A stretch of DNA of 64,000 nt from Mangifera indica (Eukaryota > Streptophyta > Magnoliopsida > Sapindales > Anacardiaceae). The notes beneath the pieces were generated by a model. That model had not been told where the DNA came from. It saw only the letters and a program-made list of their open reading frames with translations, and made no database searches. A program made the translations under genes and the position numbers. Numbering within the stretch: position 1 is the first letter of the stretch; the number at the start of each line of letters is the position of its first letter. The stretch is from NCBI RefSeq assembly GCF_011075055.1, contig NC_058137.1, forward strand, positions 9,533,463 through 9,597,462, given 5' to 3'. This document shows, piece after piece, positions 10,801 through 21,779 of the stretch.

Positions 10801-12971
10801 CCGTCCAAATGATCAACTAACTGTAAGTAATCCGTAGACACCTTCTTTCGTCGATCATTCCCCAACAAAACTATGTGAAAAATATACAACAAGGCCATCT
10901 TGACAGCATCAATATCATCATCCCCCCATGGCCTCAACAATAAAACATGCTTTATGTCGTGATACTACACCTTCGGACAACCGCGAAAGTACGTATCCCT
11001 GATCCTATGTCCGAAGGAGCGAGGAATATATGAAGAAACATCAGTCTGTCGGCTAAACGAAAGCCCTGTCACCAATGCAAACTCAAACGGGCTAAATCTC
11101 ATATCAACCCCGCTAACCCTAAACCAAAACTCGTCTTTGGCAAAAGATGGATGTAGCTGTCGTAGTAGAAATGCATGAACTAATATCCCAGAGAATTTGG
11201 TTTCGGGTAAACGATGGAGAGACCCGAAACATGTCCTCTCAAATAGTCGCAGCTGTCCCGGGGTCAATGTAGAAGAAATCTGAGATAATACGGCACGCTG
11301 TGCACGACATATCGCATTTGCCTGGAAGTGTCTGGACTCGTTGGGGATTCGCAGCTCGCTGTCAACCCGTTTTCTTTTGCGAGAAATATCCTGTAACAAT
11401 TTTAAAAATTTGTTAGACATTCATAAAAATAAATATGTAAACAAATGTATTAGTGGAAAAAAAACATAAAAAGATGAAAAATACCAAATAATGCAAAAGG
11501 AAATGACAAAACTTAACAAATAAGAACTGAAATTCAAGTTCTATACGTTCAAATACCTTGGAATGTTAACAATTGAAAAATCGATCGAAAATAACATAAT
11601 ATGAATCAAGATATCCTGAAAGGACAAAATTAAAAAAACAAAACTGAAATTCGAATTCTATACTTTGAAATACCTTAAAATGACAATAATAAAAAAATCG
11701 TTCGAAAATCTTGAAAATACGAATCGATATATCCTGAAATGGTAAAATTCATTAAAATAGAATTGAAATTCAAATTCTATACTTTGAAATACTTTAAAGT
11801 GACGATAATCAAAAAATCATTCAGAAATCTTGAAAATTCGAGTTGATATATCCTGAAATGGTGAAATTCGAAAAAACGAAACTGAAATTTGAATTCTATA
11901 CATTGAAATACCTTTTAATGTTAATAATCAAAAAATTGATCAGAAATGAATCAATACGAGTTGATATATTCTGAAATAGTAAAATTAGAAAAAACGGAAC
12001 TGAAGGTCGAATTTTAGAAGTTGAAATGGGGAAATTTGAAAAAACGAAAATAAAATTCGAAATCTATACGATAAAGTACCATAGAATATGAATAATCAAA
12101 AAATCGTTGGATAATTTGAAAAGAAGACTCGATTTATCCTAACACGGGGAAAATCGAAAAAACGAATTTGAAATTCGAACTCTATTAGTTGAAATACCTA
12201 TAAATGTCACTAACCGAAAAATCATTTGAAAATTTGAAAAAAACGAATCGATATATCATAAAAAGACAAAATACGGAAAAACGTAATTGAAATTCAAAAA
12301 CACGAGTCAATATATTCTATAAACGAAAAAATCGAAATATTAAGTTGAAATTACGTCATTACATCGTAAAATGTGTCAAAAAGCACCAAAATTCGAAAAA
12401 TCGAATCTCAAATTTGAAAATTACATATGGAAAAACCCTAAAACAGAAAAAACGGATATAATATTTGAAACTACATGATCAGAAACCCTAGATAAGAAAA
12501 TTCTCAATTTACCCCCTCATGAAAATTCCTTAATTGAAAATGTCCACTGTTATATGACAAATTTCAAAAAAACCCGCTGTGTTCTAACGAATCTCCTCCG
12601 GCTCCCCAATATTTTAAAAAAGCCATTTTACCCCTCTAACCCATGGTCAATGCTACTGACCGTGGGATAAATCGTTTGACCGTGGGAAACACTGTTCCCA
12701 CGGTCGGACTGCCGATCCTTTCGGCAGCCATTTCGGCCAAATTTTGGTCGTTTTGGCCTCCGATTTTGATATAAATCAAATCTACACGTTGTATAACACA
12801 AAACCCCTCAATCAATTCAACGAAAACAACCAAGAATCAAAACATTTTAAGCATTGTTCAAACCGTAAACCCTAAAATTTGAAATCGAAAAATCTCAATC
12901 AAATCTTAATAATATGAGCAATAACTTGATCCAAACAAGATTACGGGAGATATACTAACCTTCTTTGCCAT
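7833..12971 (-). pseudogene. Ulp1-type (C48) SUMO-protease-like gene of the MULE, 12 exons, dead
   Basis: Exons on the minus strand: 12971-12960, 11390-10662, 10578-10438, 10359-9781, 9697-9629, 9527-9468, 9394-9332, 9247-9119, 9042-8962, 8888-8631, 8543-8311 and 8231-7833. All introns are GT-AG and phase 0, assuming one lost base in exon 11. The span is about 918 codons. Exon 1 encodes only MAKK. Exon 2 resembles DUF1985. Exon 4 has a duplicated PIQPLIMEQ and a heptad-like MTRL/QLTRL stretch. The last exons form the protease domain: His in NNAH (8201-8199), Asp in VYDSE, Gln in VPQQ. The nucleophile is lost: GDCG is GDYG (codon 7961-7959, TAT). Stops include 10967-10965, 10784-10782 and 8198-8196, mostly where Trp is expected. 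Exon 11 has a frameshift in a T-run. The family normally cleaves SUMO conjugates; its role in MULEs is unknown. Confidence 0.85.
11525..12330 (-). repeat. Right subterminal array of ~119-bp repeats (about 7 units)
   Basis: Reverse-complement counterpart of the 3900-4540 array: units carry AACTGAAATTCGAATTCTA, a run of A before ATCGTT, and CGATATATCCTGAAA. Unit starts are near 11527, 11641, 11759, 11877, about 12035, 12170 and 12285. One unit near 12000 is shortened. The array lies within intron 1 of the Ulp1-like gene. A degenerate tail continues to about 12500. Confidence 0.75.
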
Positions 12972-13106
12972 TTGCGGTTGTCGGAAAGTAAGAAAATCGA
13001 CGGAAATGAGGTTCACCGTGGGAGAGTGGGAAGCTTTGGAATTTTCTTTGAATTGCACAGTGAAAATCGCAAATATTACCGTGGGAAGAAATGAAATTTT
13101 GCTTTG

Positions 13107-13114
13107 TTTATATA
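13107..13114 (-). promoter_or_regulatory. TATA box of the inner Ulp1-like promoter
   Basis: TATATAAA on the minus strand (plus strand TTTATATA), 136 bp before the ATG at 12971, in the context CCCTTCTATATAAACAAAG. Confidence 0.5.
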
Positions 13115-13685
13115 GAAGGGCAGTTTCGTAATTTTGCCAAACCCACGATCACGTGGGAAATTTCAGAAAAACCCGACATTGGCTAAGGACTTTCCCCGAC
13201 ACCCCAATATTTAAAAAAAACCACTTTACCCCCCTAACCCACTGTCAATGTCTGTTGACCGTGGGAAACACTGTTCCCACGATCGGACTGTCTATCCTTT
13301 CAATAGCCATTTCGATCAAATTTTGGTTGTTTCGGCCTCCGATTTTCACATAAATCAAATCTACACGTTGTATAACACAAAACCCCTTAATCAATTCAAC
13401 GAAAACAACCAAGAATCAAAACATTTTAAGCATTGTTCAAACCGTAAACCCTAAAATTTCAAACTGAAAAATCTCAATCAAATCTCAATAATATGAGCAA
13501 TAACTTGATTCAAACAAGATTACGGGAGATATACTAACCTTCTTTGCCATTTGCGGTTGTCGAAAAGAAAGAAAATCGACGGAAATGAGGTTCAACCGTG
13601 GGACGGCCGTGGGAAAGGGGAAAGTTTGAATTTTCTTTGAATTTGCACAGTAAAATGACTGTGGGAAGTGATGAAATTTGCTGTG

Positions 13686-13693
13686 TTTATATA
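13686..13693 (-). promoter_or_regulatory. TATA box of the outer, duplicated Ulp1-like promoter
   Basis: TATATAAA on the minus strand. It is 136 bp before a second copy of the start codon and MAKK exon (ATG at 13550-13548, donor after 13539). Confidence 0.5.
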
Positions 13694-13803
13694 TGGGGGC
13701 AGTTTCGTCATTTCACAAAACCAGGACATTTTTGCTTAAACCTGAATTTTTTGGTCAATTTCGCTTAGACCCCCTTAATTTTGCCTATTTTTAATAATTT
13801 CCC

Positions 13804-13812
13804 TTGCTTTTA
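13804..13812. repeat. Right 9-bp target-site duplication of the MULE
   Basis: TTGCTTTTA follows the terminal ATTTCCC. It pairs with TTGCCTTTA at 2670-2678, one C/T difference. Confidence 0.8.
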
Positions 13813-14711
13813 TCATGGGGGGTTGGCGATTATGTCTTTAATATTATAATAGATTTGGAACTGGATCTATATGTCATTTATTTATTTATACTTTTATATA
13901 TCCTAGGTGAGAAAATATAATTTCGCAAATGCCCCAAAAAAAAAAGGTAAATAATTTTCTCTAATTATTTTTTTATTTTTTTGATCAAATCTAGTTTGAG
14001 AGATAGCTTAGAATTACGTCGGGGTGACTTCGACTCAGTTCACCATACATACAAGTCATATTGAACCAAAATTAGGTCTATATAATAGCCAACCTTGTAT
14101 ATTGGGCCAGTTTCCAAAAATACTAAAGTTTACAACAAGACTGACACTATATAACAGCTTATGTTATGTCAAGTCTTGAACAAGCTGGTCTATAGAATTT
14201 TAGCAAGTCAACTCATTAATATTATTAATAAAATAATTTTTTTATTAAATAAAATTTTAAATTATGTTTTCCAATATAAAAAATTGTTAGAAAATTGAAT
14301 CATGAGTTGAGTTATAATGATCAATATTACTTATGTGAAACAACTGAAACTTAAATTTGGTCGACCTTAATATGTAACCATTATATATAATGGGTGAATT
14401 TTATGATTTGTTTTTGACGAAAGAGAGGGCCTTACTTGTTGGAGATACGATAGGTTGGTAATTTATGGTGACTCAAGTTGCGCATAGTATTTAATTATTT
14501 AATTATACGACAAAATTATGTGTATAAATAATTTACATAATTTTATATATGAATAATTGCATGTTATCACGTAATTGTATGTTGTTTTATCTCTAATTTA
14601 AAATTATCATACCATATGGTGATATGTTACTATTTGTGCACAATATTGTGTTCATAACACTACTTTTAATTATGCAACTAAAATTGAGACCTTCTGCTTA
14701 TTTGACTAACT
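13813..14711. other. Intergenic, probably former SDR upstream region
   Basis: AT-rich single-copy-looking sequence between the MULE and a Copia LTR. No coding frame, RNA gene or transposon end is recognised. Confidence 0.4.
13894..13900 (-). promoter_or_regulatory. Possible original TATA box of the SDR gene, now displaced
   Basis: On the minus strand GGATATATAAAAG occurs about 82 bp beyond the MULE. Removing the MULE in thought would put this box about 170 bp before the SDR ATG. TATA-like strings are common in this AT-rich DNA, so this is only a candidate. Confidence 0.35.
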
Positions 14712-14916
14712 TGTTAGGTTTGATTCTGATTTTATCCAATTTTAATTAATTTGATTTGATCTAATTCTAATTTAATATGATTTTGATTTAGTATATATTA
14801 TTTTTTCTATTTTGTAGGATTATGGTTCTTTTTCAGATTGTATTATAATACTATAAATTGTATAACATTATGTCAATGATATTAATTCAATTTATAACTC
14901 AATTCATAATTCTTCA
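14712..14916 (+). repeat. 5' LTR of the 14.7-kb Copia
   Basis: TG...CA termini, AT-rich, followed at once by the primer-binding site. The 3' copy ends at 18138. Confidence 0.75.
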
Positions 14917-14932
14917 TGGTATCAGAACGATT
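14917..14932 (+). promoter_or_regulatory. Primer-binding site (tRNA-iMet type)
   Basis: TGGTATCAGAACGATT immediately after the LTR matches the usual Copia TGGTATCAGAGC for its first ten bases. Confidence 0.75.
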
Positions 14933-15201
14933 AATTTCCACTTGCCACTGCTAGTTTAGGTGCTACGGGCTCTCCTTCTTTGCTGCCCCCAATCCCTACA
15001 AGAATGAACATTGGCAGTTTCTTTTCTTCACTCATGGTGTGCGATATGTACCACGAGTGGAAATCTTAATTTCTTGATATTCTTGCCATTCACGATTTGG
15101 AAAATTTAGTTATTGGTGATGCACAAACTCCACCACCTTTCCTTCACAATAAGACTTCTAGTTTAACTCATTCTCACTAGTTGTGAGCTGATGTATTAGT
15201 T

Positions 15202-17820
15202 TTGACTTGGATTAAGTCTATGGTGTCACCCATAATTGTTCAAGCGATACTATTGCCTTGTGTTATTATTGCCAAAACATGGGTTCTGTTTGATCGACAA
15301 CTAAATCTAATTTCTGGGGTTCATCTTCAATTCATCCATGACAAGTTACGTCATCTCCAGAAAGCTTCTAATCAAACAATGGCTGATTATCTTATTGATA
15401 CCAAGTCCATCTTTGACTCACTTGCTCTAGCTGGGTTTCCTATTCCAAATGCTGATTTTGTGGAGTACGTTGTTGATGGTTTTGGTCTTGAGTACCAATC
15501 TTTCATCACTTTCCTTCATTTTTGTCTATCTACTATTTTTGATGAACTGTATGATCTTTTCCTTCGCAAAGAGCACCTCTCCTATCCTACCATTGTCTCT
15601 TTTAAATATTATTTTTTCATTGTTAATGATTTCAGTCTGTTTATATGGTTATACCCTATGTTTAGGAAATCTGACATTACTACTGTCTTTACTAAATTTA
15701 AATTAATGATAGAAAAAATTTTTCATGTTCTATTCAAATTATCTAATCTAATGGTGGTGGTGAATTTGATAATAAAATATATCATTCTTTTCTTGAGTCA
15801 TACAGTATTACGCATCAAATGTCTTGTTTTTACATTCTTGCCCAAAATAGAGTTGTTGAAAGGAAATACTGTGACATAATGGAAAAATGACATTATTTTT
15901 TATTTTAGGCTAACTTGCCCCCACCTTTTGAGTTGAGACATTTTCATAAATTGGCGCCTTAAGAATAAGACTTCCTTTGAAGTTATTCTTTAACATCTTT
16001 TTTATTATGGATTTTTGCAAATTTTTGGTTATGCTTGTTATCCACTTCTCACCCTGACTGCTTTGCATAAATTGGCGCCTTGGTCTACTCTTTGTTTATT
16101 CTTGGCGTATAATGTTGCCTATTATGGGTATTGTTGTTTCCATGTACCCACTAGTTATGTCTACATCTCATACCATGCGTTGTTTCATAAGACTATTTTT
16201 CTTGGATATGTTGTAGCTCCTTCTTTATTGAAGCCTTCTTCAAGGTTTCATTTGCTATCAGTTCCTTCTGCAACTGTTGAAATCTCTAATGTGATGGGCT
16301 TGCAATTATCTAGTCCATTTGTTATGCCATTTGACCCTGTACAATCTAACAATAGTTCTTAACCACCACTAGAGTTTGTTAGTTCTTCTAATTTATCCAT
16401 AATGGTTTCCTTCTTTGAGACCTTTATGTCTGATAAATTTAAGATGCCACCTATTAGGCCCAAGTTTTAAAGCATCAATGAGATCATGGCTTCCTCTCCT
16501 TTTATGCTTATTTGAGTTTTTGTTGCTAAGGTACTTGTTTCATCGTCTCTTTAGCAACAAGGTCAAATGTTATGTTGATGGGTTTGTTAAGTGGTATAAG
16601 ACTCGTTTAGTTGCCAAGGGTTTTCACTAGTAGACTTGTGTGGACTTTGTAGATACAATCAAACTTGTTGTCAAGCTAACTATTATTTATACCATTCTTG
16701 CTCTCGTAACAATGTATGACTAGCCACTGTATAACTTGGTGTAAAAAATGTCTATCTTTAGGGATATCTTACTGAAGAAGTGTTCATGGAGTAACCTATT
16801 AGTTTTATCAATCCTAGCCAACCATCTCATGTTTGTCATCTTATTAAGGTTATTTATGGCCTTAAATAGGCATTTCGAGCATTGTATTATCAGTTGTACT
16901 AATTTTTACTTGATTATGAGTTTGTGAATAATTGATTTGATCTCTCACTGTTTATTTGGTATACATCAATCGTTACAGATTACGTCACTACTCTATGCTC
17001 TGCCTTTGCTTGTTGGGACTTGAGTACACTTAGTTTCTTCCTTAGTATGAAAGTTGTTCGACAATCCACCACTTTGCATCTGTCATAGCATTGTTACATG
17101 GTAGATTTGCTTCGACGCTTCCAACTTGACTTATGCACTTTTTGTACTACCTCTTTTGTTAGTTCTAAGACATCACCATCTGCTAATAATGTCCTATTTC
17201 TAGATGCTACACTCTATCATAGCATGGTTGAAGATCTTCAATGTCTTACTCTCACTTGGCTTGATATCACATTTACTATTAATTAGGTCACTCAATGACT
17301 ATCTACAGTAATTTACACAGACATACGTGTAATCAAACATATTTTTCAGTTTATTAAGGGCATCTTGTTTCATGACTTCACATTTCATCGTGACTCAACC
17401 CTTTATCTTCTTGCCTATTTAGATGTTGTTTTTGTTGCTTATGTTTCCACATGATGATCTGTTACTGGCAGTTGTATTTTTCTTTGGCGCAACCTTATTT
17501 GTTGGACTTCTAAGAAACAGGTCATTATGTCCTATTATAGTGCAAAGCCTAAGTACCATGCCTTCGCACATGTGATTGCTGATGTTTGGTGGTCTTGTAA
17601 TCTTTTACGAGAGCTCGACATTCCATTACACTCATCTTTACTTTTGCTTTGTGACAATCAGTTTGCTTTGCATATGATTGCCAATCCTATGTTTCATGCT
17701 CGCATTTGGCATATAAACATGCTTGCACTTGGCATATCAACATTGATTTGCATTTCATTCTTGAGTTGGTTGCTTGTGGGGTTGTTCGACTTTGATATGT
17801 TCCTACAATCTCTTAGCTTG
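15202..17820 (+). pseudogene. Copia gag-pol polyprotein remnant
   Basis: A gag UBN2-type domain is at about 15202-15580 (KLRHLQKASNQTMADYL...KSIFDSLALAGFP). A degenerate integrase core follows (15600-15860; the NDFSLFIWLYP stretch corresponds to the usual DDFSRFTWLYP), then the integrase C-terminal FGYAC region (16015-16250). Next come the RT start (WYKTRLVAKGF, near 16590), further RT pieces to about 17330, and an RNase H region (17527-17770) with CDNQFALHMIANP and HARIWHI. Frames are broken by stops and shifts throughout. The gag-to-integrase junction near 15590 lacks protease. It is non-functional. Confidence 0.8.
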
Positions 17821-17932
17821 TAGATATATTTACCAATGACTTATCTTGTGAGCGCTTTTTCTCCTTGTGTTTTCAATTACAACTCCATGAGTTTCCACTT
17901 GCGAGGAAGTGTAAAATAAAATATATTTTTTT

Positions 17933-18138
17933 CATTTAGTCTGATTCTAGTTTGATCCAATTCTAATTGATTCTAATATGATTTGATTCTAATTTGATTT
18001 GATTCTGTTTAGTGTATATTATTTTTTTCTATTTTATAGGATTATGATTCATTTTCAGATTACACTGTAATACTATAAGTTATACAACATTTTGTTAATA
18101 ATAATTATTCAATTTATAAGCTAATTCATAATTTTTCA
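17933..18138 (+). repeat. 3' LTR of the 14.7-kb Copia
   Basis: Collinear with 14712-14916. The first few bases are degenerate (CATTTAG for TGTTAGG). The preceding GCGAGGAAGTG is a plausible polypurine tract. Confidence 0.7.
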
Positions 18139-19900
18139 TAACAAACCACCTATCTGATAAAATTGGGGGGCTTGTGTTTTTTGGATACATATGCAATAGA
18201 CATGCTTGCTTTTTTTGGTTGATGAGTTTTACACATTTTACTCTTATACACTAAGACATGCTTTAGAATAACTCAACATGCTTCCAGCTTGGCTACTATT
18301 TTGCACAAATTATAGACAAAGCTGAAAAGGATACATAACTGTGTGTGGTTGGCAGCCAGCAACATGTTATATAGAACTAACTGGAACACAAGACAATTGT
18401 AAGACAATACCAAAAATTAAGTCCACTTAAAAAAGGCTATTGTTCTCTTTTAACTTAGTTACTAAAAAAATAAAAACTACATCAACCTTATAAACCAAAA
18501 TTATGCTATTCTCAGTTTTTATGTAAAATTTAGTTTAGTTTTTTATTAGTTATATTTGAGTGGGAAGAAAATGTTTACTAAATTATTTGTGATTGTGTCT
18601 TTGAGGTATTGTTGGATGGGTTCTTGCAAAAGAAAGGCGCCTATGGAATATCTTGGATTTGGATGTCTAAAAATTATAGTAAGTTTGAATTTAGTTATAC
18701 ATTATTTGTTTCTTTCCATAATCTTTATTTTGCATTAGGCAGAAGGACTAGACTATAATTGAAATAAAAGATTTTGAAAACCAAATTTTTAATATAAGAG
18801 TCATGAATTATGATATACAATTTCAGAAATTCAAATTTGTGTATTTAATAATATCACAATTTGTTGATATACTTGAACCAACTCTTTTCTTTGTGGGACC
18901 TAACTTATGAATATTTAAGCGACTCGTAAAAAAGCAAAAATTTTAAATCCTTTTCTTTTCTACCATAAACATTGAACATTTTAACATTTTTATTAAAAAT
19001 TCAAAGAATTTGTTAGATTTTGCTACTAATTTAGATTCTTTTATTTCCTTTTTTACATCATGAACTCTAATTTTATTTTGAAATAATTAAGATGATTAAT
19101 ACCCCATATATATGATAAATCTGTGTATACAAACAATGACTTGTTATTATATAATTGAGTCTATAATTTAAAACTACTTGATACATGATGTCACATTTAA
19201 TTGATTGTGCATAAAGTTATGTACATTCTTTATGCATATAACACTATTCTTATTTTATTACATTATCGATTCATTTGCACATTTATATAAAAAATTGACA
19301 TTCTATGAAATATTTGTATTGAAGAAGCTAAAATTAATGAGATATGATGGGTATCATAGTATTTTAAAATATAGAGTGAACGATGGACATTATACGGTAT
19401 CTTTTATTGTCATTCAAGCGTATCTTATAGGTTGATTATTTGTTAATTCATTCATTTCTATTTTTGTATATGGTAGACATAAATGATGAACTCTTAATCA
19501 GAAAAAGGGGAAGTTCGTCTTCTTTATCACAAGTTGAAAGACAACATGAACACTTCAACAATGAAATGGAAAGTTATGAAAGAAAGATTTGTTGTGTGTA
19601 AGTATTTCACTGAGTTTTGAAACTGATGGAGAAATTAAATGTAAACACAATTATTATATGTCACATGTACACATGTTTCCCAAGAATCCTAGGTACAAGT
19701 ACATTGAAGAACCATTTGTCAAGGTGTAAGAAATATCCTTTTAGTGGTGTTAGTTAAGTGGATTCCAAGTAGACACTAATGGGTTATGATGTTGTTTGGG
19801 AAGAAGATAGTGTAGGTGGTAAAATTGGTAATTGGAAACTCAATCAACTATCATTAATAAAGGCTCTACTATGCATGATTGTTACAGATAAGCTTTCTTT
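18139..19900. other. AT-rich sequence with nothing recognised
   Basis: Short open frames (18556-18738, 19205-19435) have no family features. Around 19480-19610 a Ser-rich frame ends at GTGTGTAAGTATT, which resembles a splice donor, but no gene could be assembled around it. Confidence 0.4.
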
Positions 19901-20754
19901 TTAGTTGCTGAAGATGAAGTGATGTATGCATAAATTACACATATTTATAGTGCAGATATTAGGTTTTTAGGAAGATTTTTATGTAGTTTTATTAAGTTTC
20001 GTTTGATTATAGGTTTATTTTATGATATTTTCTTATTTTGTGTTTTAATTTATGTTTGTAAGTATTTTGGTTAAGTTTGAAGTTAATCAAAATCAAATTG
20101 AAGCAAAATTGGAAATTTGGGATGAATAAATTACATTCCTATGCAAAAATTCTAGAGATTTAATACAAATACATAATACAACTATATTAAGATAGAATCC
20201 AAGAAATCCTGGAAATTTGATTTTTGCATAACAATCAAACCCTAAGTATTTAAGGAGTGTTTCACATATCTCAAGACATGTTTTCATTCTTTTCGGCTTT
20301 TTCACCTTCCCAACAACTTAGGACACATTGAGGATAAAAAATTTAACACAAAAACACAAGTTTAAAGATTAAGAATTGTAGCAACATCAAGATTTTAAGG
20401 AGATCAAGACTGAACATCTTACCAAGATTTCTAAACCTTGTCTTCTTTTATATGTTATGGATTATTCTATTTCTTTTATTTGTGTTCTTGTAATTACTAT
20501 GAGCGGCTAGACATATTTTCTATACAATTTAATTTAAAGATAAATTGAAGTCCTTGTTGATTCATTGATTGACACAAATCTCAATAGGTTTATATTAATT
20601 GCATATCATTTGAGTAGGTATTCGTTTAATATTTACATGTTTAATTAACTTCGAGAGAGAAAATAGGTAAAATAAGATGATTAACCATCAAACTTATCAA
20701 ATTCATTAAGGAACAAACTATATGCACTAATAGGTTTGTGGGATTATTAGAAAA
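19900..20754 (+). other. Possible LTR/5' region of the Athila-like element
   Basis: Contains CCCTAAGTATTTAAGG and later a GTAATTACTATGAGCGGCTAGAC stretch, similar in style to Athila/Tat-type Gypsy LTR tails (a TATA-less AT leader, then a 'gagtggctaa'-like motif). It lies upstream of an Athila-like gag. No paired LTR is present, so this is a guess from style. Confidence 0.3.
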
Positions 20755-21683
20755 TTTGGGGTTTAGAATTCAAGGGTCATCCTGATAGTATGGTCTGGTA
20801 GATTATGGATACTCAATAGTACCCATGTGCTTAAAGAGAAAGAAAAGGCCCAAGCATGAGTTTCAGTTTTACATAGAAGCAAAACCAGTAAGAGATAATA
20901 CATGCATGCTAAGAAATATGAGGGGACACTTTATGCTACACTGCCTATAGTAGGGCACGTTCACAATAGCACATATCCGTAGTAGGACATAGACCCACAG
21001 TAAGGTTCGCTCGTAGTAGAGCACAGTTTAGATTTCAAGATAATGTAGTGAAAAAAAGAAAGAGAGCTTAAGCCTAAAAAAGTGTCGAATCCCTATAATC
21101 AACTTCCAAAAAGTACTAAATGGACACAAGATGGGACAAAATGTGACCCAAATAGTAAAAGATGAGACAGATTATTCCCTAGATTCCCTAGGGAGGTTAT
21201 TGCGTAAGATTGAGATCCGTGAGTGATTAAGAATGGAAAGGGAGAATTTACTTATTTCTTTCCCTTTTACTAAGTTTTCTTATCCCTCACTTCCTTTCTT
21301 TTCATGATTGCAGGTACATGTGATCGAGGGCGCTGTAAGGCAGGGATGGGTCAGAGAGGATAAAGTTGGGCTAGAGTAGTCTATCTATGTTTTATGTTAC
21401 ATGTGTATGTTGACTTATGGCCTTTTTCATATATAGTTTTCAAATAATTGTATAGTTGTATCTAGGGGTCTATACATGATTACTTCATGATCTCAGATGT
21501 TTTCAAATGAGTTTTTATACTTGATATATACATCTTTTGTTCGCTTCTAAAGTTTCAATTTTCATAGAACAATTTCTGAACACTAAAATGAGTTTATTTT
21601 AAAGTTTTGTAAATAGACGCTCCATATATTAATTAGTAACATTTTTCCTCAAGAGGATAGTACTTTTATAGAAGGATGTTACA
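20755..21683 (+). repeat. Truncated Gypsy LTR, same family as the solo LTR at 45960-47862
   Basis: Collinear with about 46985-47862: shared blocks include GCCTATAGTA, GGACATAGACCCACA, AATCCCTATA, CTTCCAAAAAGTA and a terminal TGTTACA. The 5' portion of the LTR is missing. It ends at TGTTACA (21683). Confidence 0.7.
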
Positions 21684-21779
21684 ATTACCAAACTTGTTAT
21701 ACCTATAAATAACTTTGAGCTAAAACCATTAATAATCTATATGATCCAATAAAATTAGTTTAAAGGGTTAGCAATTGAA

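Larger units (their letters stand above)
12600..13740 (-). repeat. Tandem duplication of promoter plus first exon, right MULE terminus
   Basis: Two direct copies of about 580-600 bp (about 12600-13140 and about 13200-13720). Each holds, on the minus strand, a TATA box, a leader, the ATG GCA AAG AAG start with its GTTAGTATAT donor, then intron sequence up to a GTGGGAA-rich region. The copies differ by scattered substitutions and small indels. TATA-to-ATG distance is 136 bp in both. Confidence 0.8.
2679..13803 (+). mobile_element. Mutator-like element (MULE) carrying mudrA-like and Ulp1-like genes
   Basis: The 11,125-bp element is bounded by GGGAAATTATCAAAAAT at the left and the reverse complement of GGGAAATTATTAAAAAT at the right, with a 9-bp target duplication (8/9). 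From left to right it holds: a terminal region with repeated promoter modules (2679-3770); an array of ~119-bp repeats (3900-4540); a transposase pseudogene on plus (4774-7450); a convergent Ulp1-like pseudogene on minus (to 12971); the inverted counterpart of the 119-bp array (11525-12330); and a duplicated promoter/first-exon module (12600-13740). Known MULEs that carry Ulp1-like protease genes (for example Arabidopsis KAONASHI elements) are the closest described type. The element is non-autonomous now because both genes are broken. Its orientation here follows the transposase. Confidence 0.9.
14712..18138 (+). mobile_element. Short-LTR Copia retrotransposon (degenerate)
   Basis: Two ~205-bp LTRs (14712-14916, start TGTTAGG, end TTCTTCA; about 17933-18138, end TTTTTCA) share long blocks such as TAGGATTATG and AATACTATAA. 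A tRNA-iMet-type primer site TGGTATCAGAACG follows the left LTR. The flanks TAACT (14707-14711) and TAACA (18139-18143) may be a 5-bp duplication with one change. The body encodes a broken gag-pol. At 3.4 kb it is shorter than full Copia elements, and gag runs directly into integrase, so protease and zinc knuckle appear deleted. Confidence 0.85.

Noticed and set aside
13153..13454. Two overlapping plus-strand frames
   Set aside because: They run through the duplicated promoter/leader of the minus-strand Ulp1-like gene and lack any domain.
2679..13803. Idea that the Ulp1-like and transposase genes form a working two-gene system in this copy
   Set aside because: Both are heavily broken, with loss of catalytic residues; only the architecture is informative.
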